A stretch of DNA of 41,037 bases. Origin: Thermoplasmata archaeon (GTDB lineage: Archaea; Thermoplasmatota; Thermoplasmata; Thermoplasmatales; Thermoplasmataceae). A program made the translations under genes and the position numbers. This document shows, one piece after another, positions 18,279-26,137 of the stretch. The notes under the pieces were generated by a model. The model was not told the origin of the DNA, ran no database searches, and worked only from the letters and a program-made list of their open reading frames with translations. Location: NCBI GenBank assembly GCA_021810575.1, contig JAJZIN010000005.1:1-41037 (forward strand), in the 5' to 3' direction. Numbering within the stretch: the first letter of the stretch is position 1; each line of letters begins with the position of its first letter.

Positions 18279-18310
18279 TGACATCCTCCCCTCGCTAACG
18301 CAAGGGGCTT
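18279..18310 (-). ncRNA. IS605 right-end hairpin; 3' end of a presumptive omega-RNA
   Basis: CCCCT (18,288-18,292) pairs with AGGGG (18,303-18,307) around a 10-base loop, and GAGGATGTCAC then closes the element on the minus strand. In TnpB systems the right end is transcribed as the scaffold of the guide (omega or reRNA), with the guide taken from the flank just outside. Here that flank would begin CTGAAAGCTTATTGG. Whether RNA is made is unknown, and the TnpB partner is broken. Confidence 0.45.
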
Positions 18311-19385
18311 CCTGCTTCAGCGACTGGAGTTGCCCTGGCGGGTAGTGCTCCGGTCTCCACAGGCGTATGTTCGGGAGTGCCCCTCCCTACCTTTTCGATT
18401 CCGCGATTGCGGATATTGATGGCAGCATTCAGATCATGTTTGATGTTTCCACACCCTGAACATTCCTGCGACGTGTATTCAGGATTGACCAATACAACAA
18501 CGGCTCCGGCACTTTCAGCCTTGTAGGCCGTTGTATTGTATTGGCGTATTCCATGATGCATCCGCTATGCTCTTCGCCAGGTGGTGGTTCTTAACCATCC
18601 CTGCTATGTTCAGATCCTCAAAAACAACGAGATCATGAGTTTTTCCACCAGACTGTTGGATATTTTGTGTGAGAAATCATCCCTCTGCCTCTGTATCTTC
18701 CTGTGCACTTTTGCAACTCTCTTCTTTGCCTTCACACTATTCTCCGATCCCTTCATCTTCCGTGAAAGGTCTTTCTGTGCCCTCTTAAGCTTCTTCTCCG
18801 ATTCCATGAGCAACTTCGGCGGATCGACCTGAACGCCATCACTGGTAGTGATGAGCGCCTTCATACCAGGATCAATGCCGATGGGGCTCGTGAAATCAGG
18901 ACAGGACTGCCCTATGTTGTCTGCCCGCACATCAGCACTGTAGTCTTTCTGCATGTCGGCGGTGATGGTCATGAACCAGTCACCCACATGATCACGCTTT
19001 ACGGAAAGGTTTTTCAGGACCACGTCTGCGGGTAGGTGATGGAACTGTGCCTGTCTTTAGATTTGAATCCTGGAAATCCCGCTTTTATGTTTTTTCCGTT
19101 CCTTTTTTCACCTGTTCTTCTGTAAAAGTTGTCATATGCTTTATCAACTCTGTGTGCAACATCCTGAAGCACCTGTGAATGGATATCCCTGAATTCGGGA
19201 AAGGTCTTCTTCAGTTCCGGTATCTGATCCTGCTGATAGTTGTAATTGATGCGCCTCTCTGTCTTATATGCAAGAATTCTCTGTTCCAGGAATGCGTTGT
19301 ACAGTTCCCGGCAGAGGTTCAACTGCTTGATTAGCAGTTTCTCCTGCCCAGCAGATGGATACAATCGGAACTTATATGTCCTCAT
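18295..19385 (-). pseudogene. tnpB: TnpB RNA-guided nuclease, decayed
   Basis: Ancestor family of Cas12 nucleases. Pieces of TnpB are spread over three frames. The N-terminal part (MRTYKFRLYPSAGQEKLL) ends after SSITYPQ. The middle carries the first RuvC Asp (PIGIDPGMKALITTSDG). In a shifted frame come the Glu motif VVFEDLNIAGMVKNHHLAKS and then AYKAESAGAVVVLVNPEYTSQ. Frame breaks lie near 19,020 (with loss of some 40-50 codons), at a T5 run at 18,640-18,644, and near 18,550. The zinc finger keeps CSGCG, but the second Cys pair is deleted, so CGNIK runs straight into HDLNAAINI. Nuclease function is lost. Confidence 0.93.
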
Positions 19386-19794
19386 GGCGCTTTGTCTCCT
19401 GCGAGTCCACGTATCTCTTCAGAACATCCAACGTGACCTGCCCTGACGTTGCCAGAAAATAGGAGGGGGGCCAGAACTTACCCTTCCAAAGCTCTTTCCT
19501 GATATCGGGAAAGTTACGCTGTATCTCCCTTGACGTTATTGTTTTGGTTGTGTTGATGAACTGCGGTATGTTCAGGAGTGGTGTGGATTTGAAAAGCATG
19601 TGAAAATGATCCTCATCGCACTCTATCTCCAGAACCACCACGTTGAATGTATCGGCAATTCCCCTGACCTTTGTCCTGAGAAAGTCCACAATTATGTCGC
19701 TGGTGAATACTTTCTTTCTATATTTCACGACCCGGATGAAGTGATAATACAGTGAATACACTGAATGCGCACCTTTATCCAGATCGTATGGCAT
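19372..19794 (-). CDS. tnpA: IS200/IS605 TnpA, Y1 HUH transposase
   Basis: Single-strand transposase of 140 residues, full length for the family. The HUH metal motif is DHFHMLF. The nucleophilic Tyr lies in PPSYFLATSGQVTLDVLKRYV, with the helix carrying the conserved Gln after it. The gene starts at ATG 19,794 and overlaps the start of tnpB by 14 bases. No frame damage is seen, in contrast to its tnpB, so it might still mobilise the element in cis. Confidence 0.94.
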   Translation of the reverse strand: MPYDLDKGAHSVYSLYYHFIRVVKYRKKVFTSDIIVDFLRTKVRGIADTFNVVVLEIECDEDHFHMLFKSTPLLNIPQFINTTKTITSREIQRNFPDIRKELWKGKFWPPSYFLATSGQVTLDVLKRYVDSQETKRHEDI

Positions 19795-19907
19795 AGGTAT
19801 AGCAATACGCCATAAACATTTCGCCCGCTTTCATCCCCTTGTCGAGTCAATGAGACTTCTTGCTCGCATAAGTTAAAGTTATTAAATATCAATCATATAC
19901 AAGTACA

Positions 19908-21308
19908 TTGGACGATATAGATCCTGAAGCAATAAGAACCGTTGATGATATATTAGACTACATAGCCGAACGTTTTGAGAGTAATCCGGCAGCAAATTAT
20001 GGAAATAATCTGTGGAGTTACAGGCAATTTAAGGAAATGGTAAAATCCCTGGCATCTTCCATGATGGATAATTTCCCGATGAAGAAAGGGCAAAGAGTTC
20101 TTGTACTCCTGCCTCCAAGCTACCAACTGCTTCTTTCTTACTTTGCTTTGTGGAGGAATGGGGTGAGTGTTATCCCTCTCGATGTAAATACACCACTGCC
20201 ACTGATAGATAGAATAGCAACAAGCGGCAAAATATCAGGAATCATCACATATGACTCACTTTTCAGCCATATTAACAGGAACGAAACTTCAAACATATAT
20301 AATATTCTCACAAGTTCTACTGAATTCCGGGCGGTTTTAGCAAGAAAAAACCCCGATATGAGCAATTACAGAAACAAGGGGACAAGGCAGAGGGCAGTAA
20401 TGGAGGAAATGTGCTACGAGCAAACAAAAGAAGGGGAACACATTGATATATTTACCGACGTAGGAATCTCAGACATTCAGTGGAAAAAAGACTCATCCTT
20501 CGTTTTCTTGAATTACACATTCAGGAAAATAATATCTGCAATAAAATTCAGCCTGGATATCTTTCCATGGAGGAATACTCAGGCCCTGTTAATACAGAAA
20601 GAACCAACATCCTGCATGGATGTGATCAACGAGATCATCATTCCCGTGATTAAGGGGCAATGGATTGTTATGGTTGAGGATTTCACGGAAAACCTTGAAA
20701 AAACCATCGAAACAAAGGATCCGACTGAAGGAATAATGCTGTGGCTCAACATGAAAGGATTCAACGAATTAAGGAAATTCAGGGAAACCACTCTGGGAAG
20801 AATTTCGATTATTCTGACAAATTTTCAATGGAACAAAGAAGAGGTGGTCTTTTTGGGAAAAAAAGAGTCTTCGCTCTTTTCAATTCTTGGGTATGAAGGC
20901 ATCTCGGTTCCACTAATGACAAAACACTTTATTCAAAATGGAACGGCACAGAGCAGTTTTGGTGATGACAATAAGGAAGATTCTAAAGTTTTCAAGGTTC
21001 CAAATGCCTTTGTGTGTGACAAATATGAAGGTGAACTGGATTATTACACAATTGAAAACATTGATAAAACAACTATGAGCTTAAAGGACATGGAAACAGA
21101 TTCAGTTTATATTCATAGGGGAAAAACTGTACCGGTAAGTGAAATGATGAACTTTATGGAAACAAGGCTTCGAACAAAAAACTGCTCTATTTCACAGGGC
21201 AAGGATGACTGGAGGGCACTGGATGCCAAATGCAATAAGAAAATAGGGCTAAAGCAAAATTCGGATAACGAGTTGCCCGATTATATGCTGCCCATAAAAT
21301 TCAATTAA
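19908..21308 (+). CDS. Degenerate acyl-CoA-synthetase-like protein
   Basis: 466 residues. The first 120 match the N-terminal part of AMP-forming acyl-CoA synthetases: YRQFKEMVKSLASSM, KKGQRVLVLLPPSYQLLLSYFALWRNGVSVIPLD read in parts, and a weak segment around GIITYDSL. The ATP-binding loop (family [ST]SG[ST]TGxPKG), the acceptor Tyr/Glu motif and the hinge Lys domain are not recognisable. The remainder looks like a drifted version of the same fold. The start is TTG at 19,908, just past the IS605 left end, so its promoter may have been replaced or cut by the insertion. A pseudoenzyme or a fast-evolving paralogue; the original substrate is not predictable. Confidence 0.6.
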   Translation: MDDIDPEAIRTVDDILDYIAERFESNPAANYGNNLWSYRQFKEMVKSLASSMMDNFPMKKGQRVLVLLPPSYQLLLSYFALWRNGVSVIPLDVNTPLPLIDRIATSGKISGIITYDSLFSHINRNETSNIYNILTSSTEFRAVLARKNPDMSNYRNKGTRQRAVMEEMCYEQTKEGEHIDIFTDVGISDIQWKKDSSFVFLNYTFRKIISAIKFSLDIFPWRNTQALLIQKEPTSCMDVINEIIIPVIKGQWIVMVEDFTENLEKTIETKDPTEGIMLWLNMKGFNELRKFRETTLGRISIILTNFQWNKEEVVFLGKKESSLFSILGYEGISVPLMTKHFIQNGTAQSSFGDDNKEDSKVFKVPNAFVCDKYEGELDYYTIENIDKTTMSLKDMETDSVYIHRGKTVPVSEMMNFMETRLRTKNCSISQGKDDWRALDAKCNKKIGLKQNSDNELPDYMLPIKFN

Positions 21309-21319
21309 ACGGGAAAGGT

Positions 21320-21748
21320 TCAATCGGAAAGCAATTTCTTTATCCTTTCTGCAATTTTATCCAATTCCTCTTTGTTTTCCTTGAATTTATTGCTTCCATT
21401 GGATTTTATGTCCTCAAGAAAATTCACCAGCCCATTGATTTCATCCACAGCCTCTTCAAAATTTCTTGGTGAATTTGCGGAAAAGGGATTGTGAAAATGC
21501 CCCATTCCAAACCAGTTGCCCGATTCCTCGGTCAGGCTGTAGGATCCCGATTCATCTTTCTTTATCAGGTTTTCATCAACCATCTTCTGAAGCATCGGGT
21601 AAAGCGATCCGGGCGAGGGCCTCCACATCCCAAAAGTCATCCTGTCCACTGAATCCATAATCTCAGCCCCGTTCTTCGATCCGTTTCTCAAAACCGCGAG
21701 AATTGTAAATCTCAGGTCTCTTCTTTTGCCAAACATGTTTCCCATCAT
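21320..21748 (-). CDS. PadR-family transcriptional regulator
   Basis: Winged-helix regulator. RRDLRFTILAVLRNGSKNGAEIMDSV and MWRPSPGSLYPMLQKMVDENLIKKDE form the PadR DNA-binding domain; SPGSLYP is the hallmark. DESGSYSLTEESGNW forms the wing, and a C-terminal helical segment should mediate dimerisation. Several Met codons are possible (21,757, 21,748, 21,745). 21,748 is chosen because the operator ends just upstream of it. The Met-rich start (MMGNMFGKRRD) is typical of archaeal PadR proteins. Target genes other than itself are unknown. Confidence 0.88.
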   Translation of the reverse strand: MMGNMFGKRRDLRFTILAVLRNGSKNGAEIMDSVDRMTFGMWRPSPGSLYPMLQKMVDENLIKKDESGSYSLTEESGNWFGMGHFHNPFSANSPRNFEEAVDEINGLVNFLEDIKSNGSNKFKENKEELDKIAERIKKLLSD

Positions 21749-21755
21749 AATTATC

Positions 21756-21773
21756 ATATCGGTTATCCGATAT
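21756..21773. promoter_or_regulatory. Palindromic operator at the padR promoter
   Basis: ATATCGG-TTAT-CCGATAT is a perfect inverted repeat with 7-base arms directly before the padR start. On the minus strand a TTTATATA box at about 21,776-21,783 precedes it, so the palindrome overlaps the expected transcription start. PadR proteins commonly repress their own gene through such dyads. The PadR link is inferred from position. Confidence 0.6.
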
Positions 21774-21993
21774 CGATATATAAAGTTATACCAAGAGACT
21801 TCATATTTTAAATATAGTTAAAAAAATAAATAAGTCGACCTCCAAAACAATACAAAACAAATTGTTTTTTCCGGAAACCTAAAACCATATCTTTCAAAGA
21901 AACGTTAATTAGCTATTTTCATATAATAAGGCACGGATGTGGAATTCTTTAAAAGAAAACCATAATTTCCATCAAACTGAGGGTTGAATCTAT

Positions 21994-23148
21994 ATGAATG
22001 GGGAAGTCGAACCAGAGGAAAAATTGAGAAAAGGTCTCGAAGGGGTCATAGCAGCGGAAACCAAGATTGGATATGCAAATGGATCAGATGGAAAGCTATT
22101 TTACAGAGGTTATGAAATTAACAGCCTGGTTGAGCAGAGCAATTACGAAGAGGTTTCATACCTTTTGCTCTACGGGCACCTGCCAAAGCGGAAAGAATAT
22201 GAAAAATACGTCACCAGGTTGAGGGAACAAATGGTTGTGCCAGATGAAGTCTATTCCTTGATAGAGTCAATAGGCGCAAAAGCCCACCCCATGTCCACAC
22301 TTAGAACAGCGGTATCATATCTTTCTTGTTTTGACAAAGAGGAATCTGAAGCCACAATTGAAAATCAGGAGAGAATAGGTGTTGGCCTTATTGCAAGGAT
22401 GCCAGCGATTGTAGGGGCAATCCACAGGATATATTCCGGGAAGCCAATAACCAGCCCAAACCCGGATCTTGGATATGCCGCAAACCTCTTTTACATGTCA
22501 ACAGGCACTAAGCCAGACCCCGTTGAGTCTAAAATAATGGACACTTCCCTCATATTGCATGCAGATCATGGAATGAATGCTTCAACTTTTTCTGCCCTTG
22601 TTACTATATCCACCATGGCAGATATGTACTCAGCAGTTACCTCAGCTGTAGCCACGCTAAAGGGGTCGCTTCACGGAGGAGCAAATGAAAGAGCCCTGAA
22701 AATGATACAATCTATAGGCCATCCAGGGAATGCAGAGAAAGAACTTAAGGCAATGACAGAAAGGGGAGACAAAGTTGTAGGATTTGGCCATAGAGTTTAC
22801 AAGGTCTATGATCCAAGAGCAAAGATCCTGAAAAGGTATGCTGAATATTTTGCAGAGAGCAGAGGGAATGAAACACTCAAAACAGCAGAAAAAATTGAGG
22901 AATTAATGATCAATAAATACGGGGAAAGAGGAATATTTCCCAATGTAGACTTCTATTCAGGAATGATATATGACAGCATGGGATTCAAGGCAGAAATTTT
23001 CACGCCCTTGTTTGTGGCAGGAAGAATCTCAGGTTGGGTTGCCAGGGCTTTGGAATACTCAAGGGACAATAGAATTTTCTGGCCAAACGCCCTTTACACA
23101 GGAGAAAAGGGGCCAAGAAAATACATCCCCATTCAGGATAGAGACTGA
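21994..23148 (+). CDS. gltA: Citrate synthase
   Basis: Condenses oxaloacetate and acetyl-CoA at the entry to the citric acid cycle. The 384-residue protein has the archaeal/Gram-positive short form. Key segments are LEGVIAAETKI, LHADHGMNAST, LKGSLHGGANE with the first catalytic His, GFGHRVYKVYDPR with the second, and NVDFYSGMIYDSMG with the catalytic Asp. The C-terminal GWVARALEYSRDNR is typical. An ATATAATAAGG stretch near 21,920 could hold the TATA box. The nob1 start follows the stop by one base. Confidence 0.96.
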   Translation: MNGEVEPEEKLRKGLEGVIAAETKIGYANGSDGKLFYRGYEINSLVEQSNYEEVSYLLLYGHLPKRKEYEKYVTRLREQMVVPDEVYSLIESIGAKAHPMSTLRTAVSYLSCFDKEESEATIENQERIGVGLIARMPAIVGAIHRIYSGKPITSPNPDLGYAANLFYMSTGTKPDPVESKIMDTSLILHADHGMNASTFSALVTISTMADMYSAVTSAVATLKGSLHGGANERALKMIQSIGHPGNAEKELKAMTERGDKVVGFGHRVYKVYDPRAKILKRYAEYFAESRGNETLKTAEKIEELMINKYGERGIFPNVDFYSGMIYDSMGFKAEIFTPLFVAGRISGWVARALEYSRDNRIFWPNALYTGEKGPRKYIPIQDRD

Positions 23149-23149
23149 A

Positions 23150-23674
23150 ATGGCGAAAAAATCGTTCATGCCGGACCTGGAGGAAAAGATCATCATCCCC
23201 GATACTTCTGCCATATTGACTGGCAGAATTGAAATTCTTTCGACGAACTGCATCGTACCCCTGGGTGTTATAGGTGAGATAAAACATGGCAGGATGAATA
23301 GGGTGATGAGCCATAATTTAAACGTAATAAAAACGGCATCCCCAAAGGAAGAATATATGTCCCTTGTCAGGGAAGCATCAAGGAAAACGGGCGATCTGCC
23401 ATACCTGAGCCAGACAGATATGGAAATAATAGCAGTGGCAAAGGAATATTTGGGCGTCGTAATTTCAGATGATTATTCATTGCAGAATGTGTGTTCCGAA
23501 ATGGGCATAGAGTACCACGGTTGTGGCATAGAAGCAATTAAGGAAAGCATAAAGTGGGGATATATGTGCAGAGGGTGCGGTGCAAAATATGAATCAAGAA
23601 TGGAGAACTGCACCATATGCGGGCACAGGATAACACGGTACCCATTGAGGGAAAACGAATCTAGGAAAAGTTAG
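23150..23674 (+). CDS. nob1: Ribosome-maturation endonuclease Nob1
   Basis: PIN-domain nuclease that cuts the 3' end of pre-16S rRNA. The protein has IIPDTSAILTGR with the first acidic residue, EIKHGRMNR, QTDMEIIAVAKEY and VVISDDYSLQNV for the PIN site. The C-terminal zinc ribbon is CRGCGAKYES followed by CTICGHRI. Its length of 174 residues matches archaeal Nob1. The upstream extension of the frame into gltA is ignored, since ATG at 23,150 starts right after the gltA stop. The 3' end overlaps the convergent pth2 gene by 4 bases. Confidence 0.93.
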   Translation: MAKKSFMPDLEEKIIIPDTSAILTGRIEILSTNCIVPLGVIGEIKHGRMNRVMSHNLNVIKTASPKEEYMSLVREASRKTGDLPYLSQTDMEIIAVAKEYLGVVISDDYSLQNVCSEMGIEYHGCGIEAIKESIKWGYMCRGCGAKYESRMENCTICGHRITRYPLRENESRKS

Positions 23675-24030
23675 AGCAATGGATATTCCGAGGTTATTTT
23701 ATCTACTATTTCTGAAGGGGCAGGCCCTATTCCAATGCAGGTTGTGCTCCCAGGATCCACCTGCGTGTATCCAGCATCAGAGATCACAGATGTGTTGAGC
23801 CCCAGGCTCTCACATTCTGTTTTCAATCTGTAAAGTTCTTCAACGTTCCGAAGCCTGATCACGATTTTTTTCTGCCCCTGTGACTCCCATTCCCTGAAAA
23901 TCTTTTTGTTATGCTTCTGGGACCACAGGGCACAATTTACCGCCGCATGTGAAGCCTGGGCTGCTATCTTCCCCTTTCCCATGTCCAGATCCTTCCTGAC
24001 TCCTATTATCATCTTCATCTCTTCTACCAT
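23671..24030 (-). CDS. pth: Peptidyl-tRNA hydrolase, archaeal/eukaryal type (Pth2)
   Basis: Releases tRNA from aborted peptidyl-tRNA. The 119-residue protein shows VRKDLDMGKGKIAAQASHAAV, the signature with the conserved Lys, Gln and His, and the C-terminal ISDAGYTQVDPGSTTCIGIGPAP. ATG at 24,030 overlaps the end of carS. ATG at 24,018 (MKMIIGVRKDL) matches the usual family start and is a good alternative. It is the last gene of a three-gene overlapping cluster with carS and the HTH-CBS regulator. Confidence 0.95.
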   Translation of the reverse strand: MVEEMKMIIGVRKDLDMGKGKIAAQASHAAVNCALWSQKHNKKIFREWESQGQKKIVIRLRNVEELYRLKTECESLGLNTSVISDAGYTQVDPGSTTCIGIGPAPSEIVDKITSEYPLL

Positions 24031-24578
24031 GGAACATCTTTCCTGTGCATTTTATATGCCAATATATTTACACCCCTGTGCAGGAGTGGAGTAATTACCA
24101 GTATTATCACAATGTCTATAAAATTTCCATAAAGTGAGGCAAAAAACGATCTGGATATGAGGAATAGAAAGAGAAAGGCAAAAATTACAAAGGGCCACAT
24201 ATCAAGCAGGTCGCCTTTTTCACCACTTTTTATATTCCTCCTTCTCTTTATAAATGAACCTACAAGGTCACCTGTAAGGGAACCCCACGCAAGGGCAAAG
24301 GAAACAATCAGGATTGTTGCAAATGAAACTGTAAACTGGAAAAGCCCAAGCAGTGAAATGGCCGGCAAGACAATTATGCCTGAAACGAAACCTATCAAAA
24401 TGCCACCAAAATATCCACTTATGCTTTTTCCGTCACCCAGTATTCTTCTGCCGTCTATGAAACTCTTTCCAAGATCCATCCTGCCCTTCCCTCCTGTTAT
24501 AACTGCCCCTGGGTTGGCAACAAGGGCTGGAATAAAGGCAAAAAGCCCAGCCAAGATATTAAATGCCAGATTCTGCAT
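24024..24578 (-). CDS. carS: CDP-archaeol synthase
   Basis: Activates unsaturated archaeol phosphate with CTP in archaeal membrane lipid synthesis. The membrane protein of 184 residues has about five helices. Motifs of the CarS/CdsA-like family are RRILGDGKSISGYFGG and the cytoplasmic loop GSLTGDLVGSFIKRRRNIKSG, followed by LLDMWPFV, where the family usually has LDQ. The N-terminus NPGAVITGGKGRMDLGKSF is also typical. The start lies within the end of the HTH-CBS gene (20-base overlap). Confidence 0.92.
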   Translation of the reverse strand: MQNLAFNILAGLFAFIPALVANPGAVITGGKGRMDLGKSFIDGRRILGDGKSISGYFGGILIGFVSGIIVLPAISLLGLFQFTVSFATILIVSFALAWGSLTGDLVGSFIKRRRNIKSGEKGDLLDMWPFVIFAFLFLFLISRSFFASLYGNFIDIVIILVITPLLHRGVNILAYKMHRKDVPW

Positions 24579-25179
24579 ATGTTTCTACTGCTTTCAGTAT
24601 ATCTGCCTTAGTTATTATTCCTTTCAGTTCCAGTTTATCCACAATAAGAACAGCATTTGAAAATCTCAGAATCGGATAAATTGCAGATATGGGTGTGTTT
24701 GGCGGAAGTTGAGGCAAAGCAGCACCCATAATCTTTGAAACAGTCATTTTCTTTAGATTATCAGGGGATATTCCCCTCATGAGAAACTCATTGACTTCTG
24801 CTTCTCCAACAGTTCCAACCACGCTTCTCTCTGAGTTTAGGACAGGCATCTGGGAAATTCCATATTTCTTGAGAATTTCAAGTGTTATTAATACAGAATC
24901 TGTAGCATGGCATACAACAACATTTGTAGTCATAATTTTAGAGGCTTCGATATCCATCTGATCTGCCTTCTTCGAATGGCTTTGCAAATAATTGTAGATC
25001 TTTCTAATATTTTCATAAGTGGGGTTAATGTCTCCCTTTTCAAGCCTTGCAATATATGACTGGCTAACTCCACACACAGAGGCCAGTTCCCTCTGCCTGA
25101 TTCCTAAGGACTTTCTCATCTTGGATATTTCTTTAACTGTAGGAAGCACTAACTGTAATTCATATTTGGGTAATATCAT
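24559..25179 (-). CDS. XRE-type HTH regulator with CBS-domain pair
   Basis: 206 residues. Residues 12-68 form a Cro/C1-type helix-turn-helix (MRKSLGIRQRELASVCGVSQSYIARLEKG in parts). Residues 80-200 form two CBS domains (IMTTNVVVCHATDSVLITLEIL; KIMGAALPQLPPNTPISAIY) ending GIITKADILKAVE. CBS pairs sense adenine nucleotides or related ligands, so this is probably an energy-responsive regulator; that is inferred from the domain. An AAAATATTTA element lies about 20 bases before the start. It heads the cluster with carS and pth2. Confidence 0.9.
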   Translation of the reverse strand: MILPKYELQLVLPTVKEISKMRKSLGIRQRELASVCGVSQSYIARLEKGDINPTYENIRKIYNYLQSHSKKADQMDIEASKIMTTNVVVCHATDSVLITLEILKKYGISQMPVLNSERSVVGTVGEAEVNEFLMRGISPDNLKKMTVSKIMGAALPQLPPNTPISAIYPILRFSNAVLIVDKLELKGIITKADILKAVETYAESGI

Positions 25180-25509
25180 TATTGTTAAATATTTTAGAAT
25201 ATATTACCTCAAGTAATAGGAAATCTATATATTCAGAAAATCTGGAAGCCAAATTGAAAAAATATAGGAAAATAGTTTAATTCATCGGATTTAAACACTT
25301 CATGCTTAACAGATTATCAGTAAAAATGAGGTATTGGCTCCTTTCAACCTTGAGATGAGAAATGAGTTTGAATATTAGAATTACCCATTAGGATACTGAA
25401 AAAATAGACTTAATAATATAAAGAAGTAATTTTAGGAGAAACCGATCAAACAAATCCATGTCTGAAAAACTTTAAGCAAAGAAATGAATATTTGACTTAT
25501 GAATCCTTT
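25180..25509. other. Gene-free stretch at the edge of the accessory island
   Basis: 330 bases, very AT-rich. The first 40 bases hold the promoter region of the HTH-CBS gene. No open frame, tRNA, inverted repeat or insertion-sequence end was recognised in the rest. It separates conserved core genes on the left from unrecognised secreted proteins and transposases on the right. Confidence 0.5.
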
Positions 25510-26127
25510 CTACTCACATATGCTTATAGGAAACTGAGTTGCATTAAGAACGTAATTTCCATCAGGATAGTAAAAGGGACCAAATTCCTTGTACAATTCC
25601 AAATTAATCTGTATAATATAGTTGAAATTTGGATTGACCTCATATTTATTCCGGAATCCCCAAACAATGGTAAAATCATGTGAACTTGTAGTGCCAGAAG
25701 CTAAACAGGGTGGTTCATAAGAAATGGTTTTGTTAAACAAAACCAAGGATGTGAGTTTTATTCCCATGGAATTACTGTTGTTACCAATCATTACAAGTTG
25801 GAAATGGGAGCCAAGCACAAGGTTACAAGGTTGCTTTGTGAAGTTGAATTTTATTGGAATTGGCATTGTATGGGAATGATTAAATCCTGCATAAGAAAAA
25901 AAACCTAATGCAAGCGTAGTTGTAACACCACCAACCTTCAGATGAAAAGATTGATAGTCATATGGCCCATATCCTTGAATTTTCGCATAAGTGTCGCTTT
26001 CTTTGAGGAAGTTATGATCTGTACTGATTTCACCAGGTTTCGTTAGGTAGGAAACACTAACTACCATAGAAAGCACAACCAGAATGATTATTGTAATTTT
26101 TAGGGATTTTGATATTTTCTTAACCAT
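25510..26127 (-). CDS. Secreted or membrane-anchored protein of unknown function
   Basis: About 205 residues, not recognised. A basic N-terminus (MVKKISKSLK) leads into a hydrophobic helix TIIILVVLSMVVSVSYL, so the protein is anchored or exported. The outside part has Asn-glycosylation-type sequons, a YGPYDYQSFHLKVGGV segment, CNL, PPCLASGTTSSHDF and ends PISICE. The frame is open 10 codons further, but ATG at 26,127 follows a strong AAGGTGA ribosome-binding site. It lies 10 bases after the stop of the 512-residue gene, so the two form one operon. Confidence 0.6.
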   Translation of the reverse strand: MVKKISKSLKITIIILVVLSMVVSVSYLTKPGEISTDHNFLKESDTYAKIQGYGPYDYQSFHLKVGGVTTTLALGFFSYAGFNHSHTMPIPIKFNFTKQPCNLVLGSHFQLVMIGNNSNSMGIKLTSLVLFNKTISYEPPCLASGTTSSHDFTIVWGFRNKYEVNPNFNYIIQINLELYKEFGPFYYPDGNYVLNATQFPISICE

Positions 26128-26137
26128 ATTTTTCACC

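Larger units (their letters stand above)
18279..19870 (-). mobile_element. IS200/IS605-family insertion sequence
   Basis: Contains tnpA then tnpB on the minus strand, the usual IS605 order when transcribed together. The right end (after tnpB) is marked by a hairpin beginning at 18,279. The left end is placed near 19,870, upstream of tnpA, next to an imperfect hairpin containing CGAG/CTCG. As usual for this family no terminal inverted repeats or target duplication are seen. The left boundary is uncertain by some tens of bases. The element lies between nnrD and the acyl-CoA-synthetase-like gene. Confidence 0.8.

Noticed and set aside
22970..23149. 60-codon N-terminal extension of nob1 into gltA
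   Set aside because: The overlapping region is the conserved citrate synthase C-terminus, and Nob1 homology starts after ATG 23,150.
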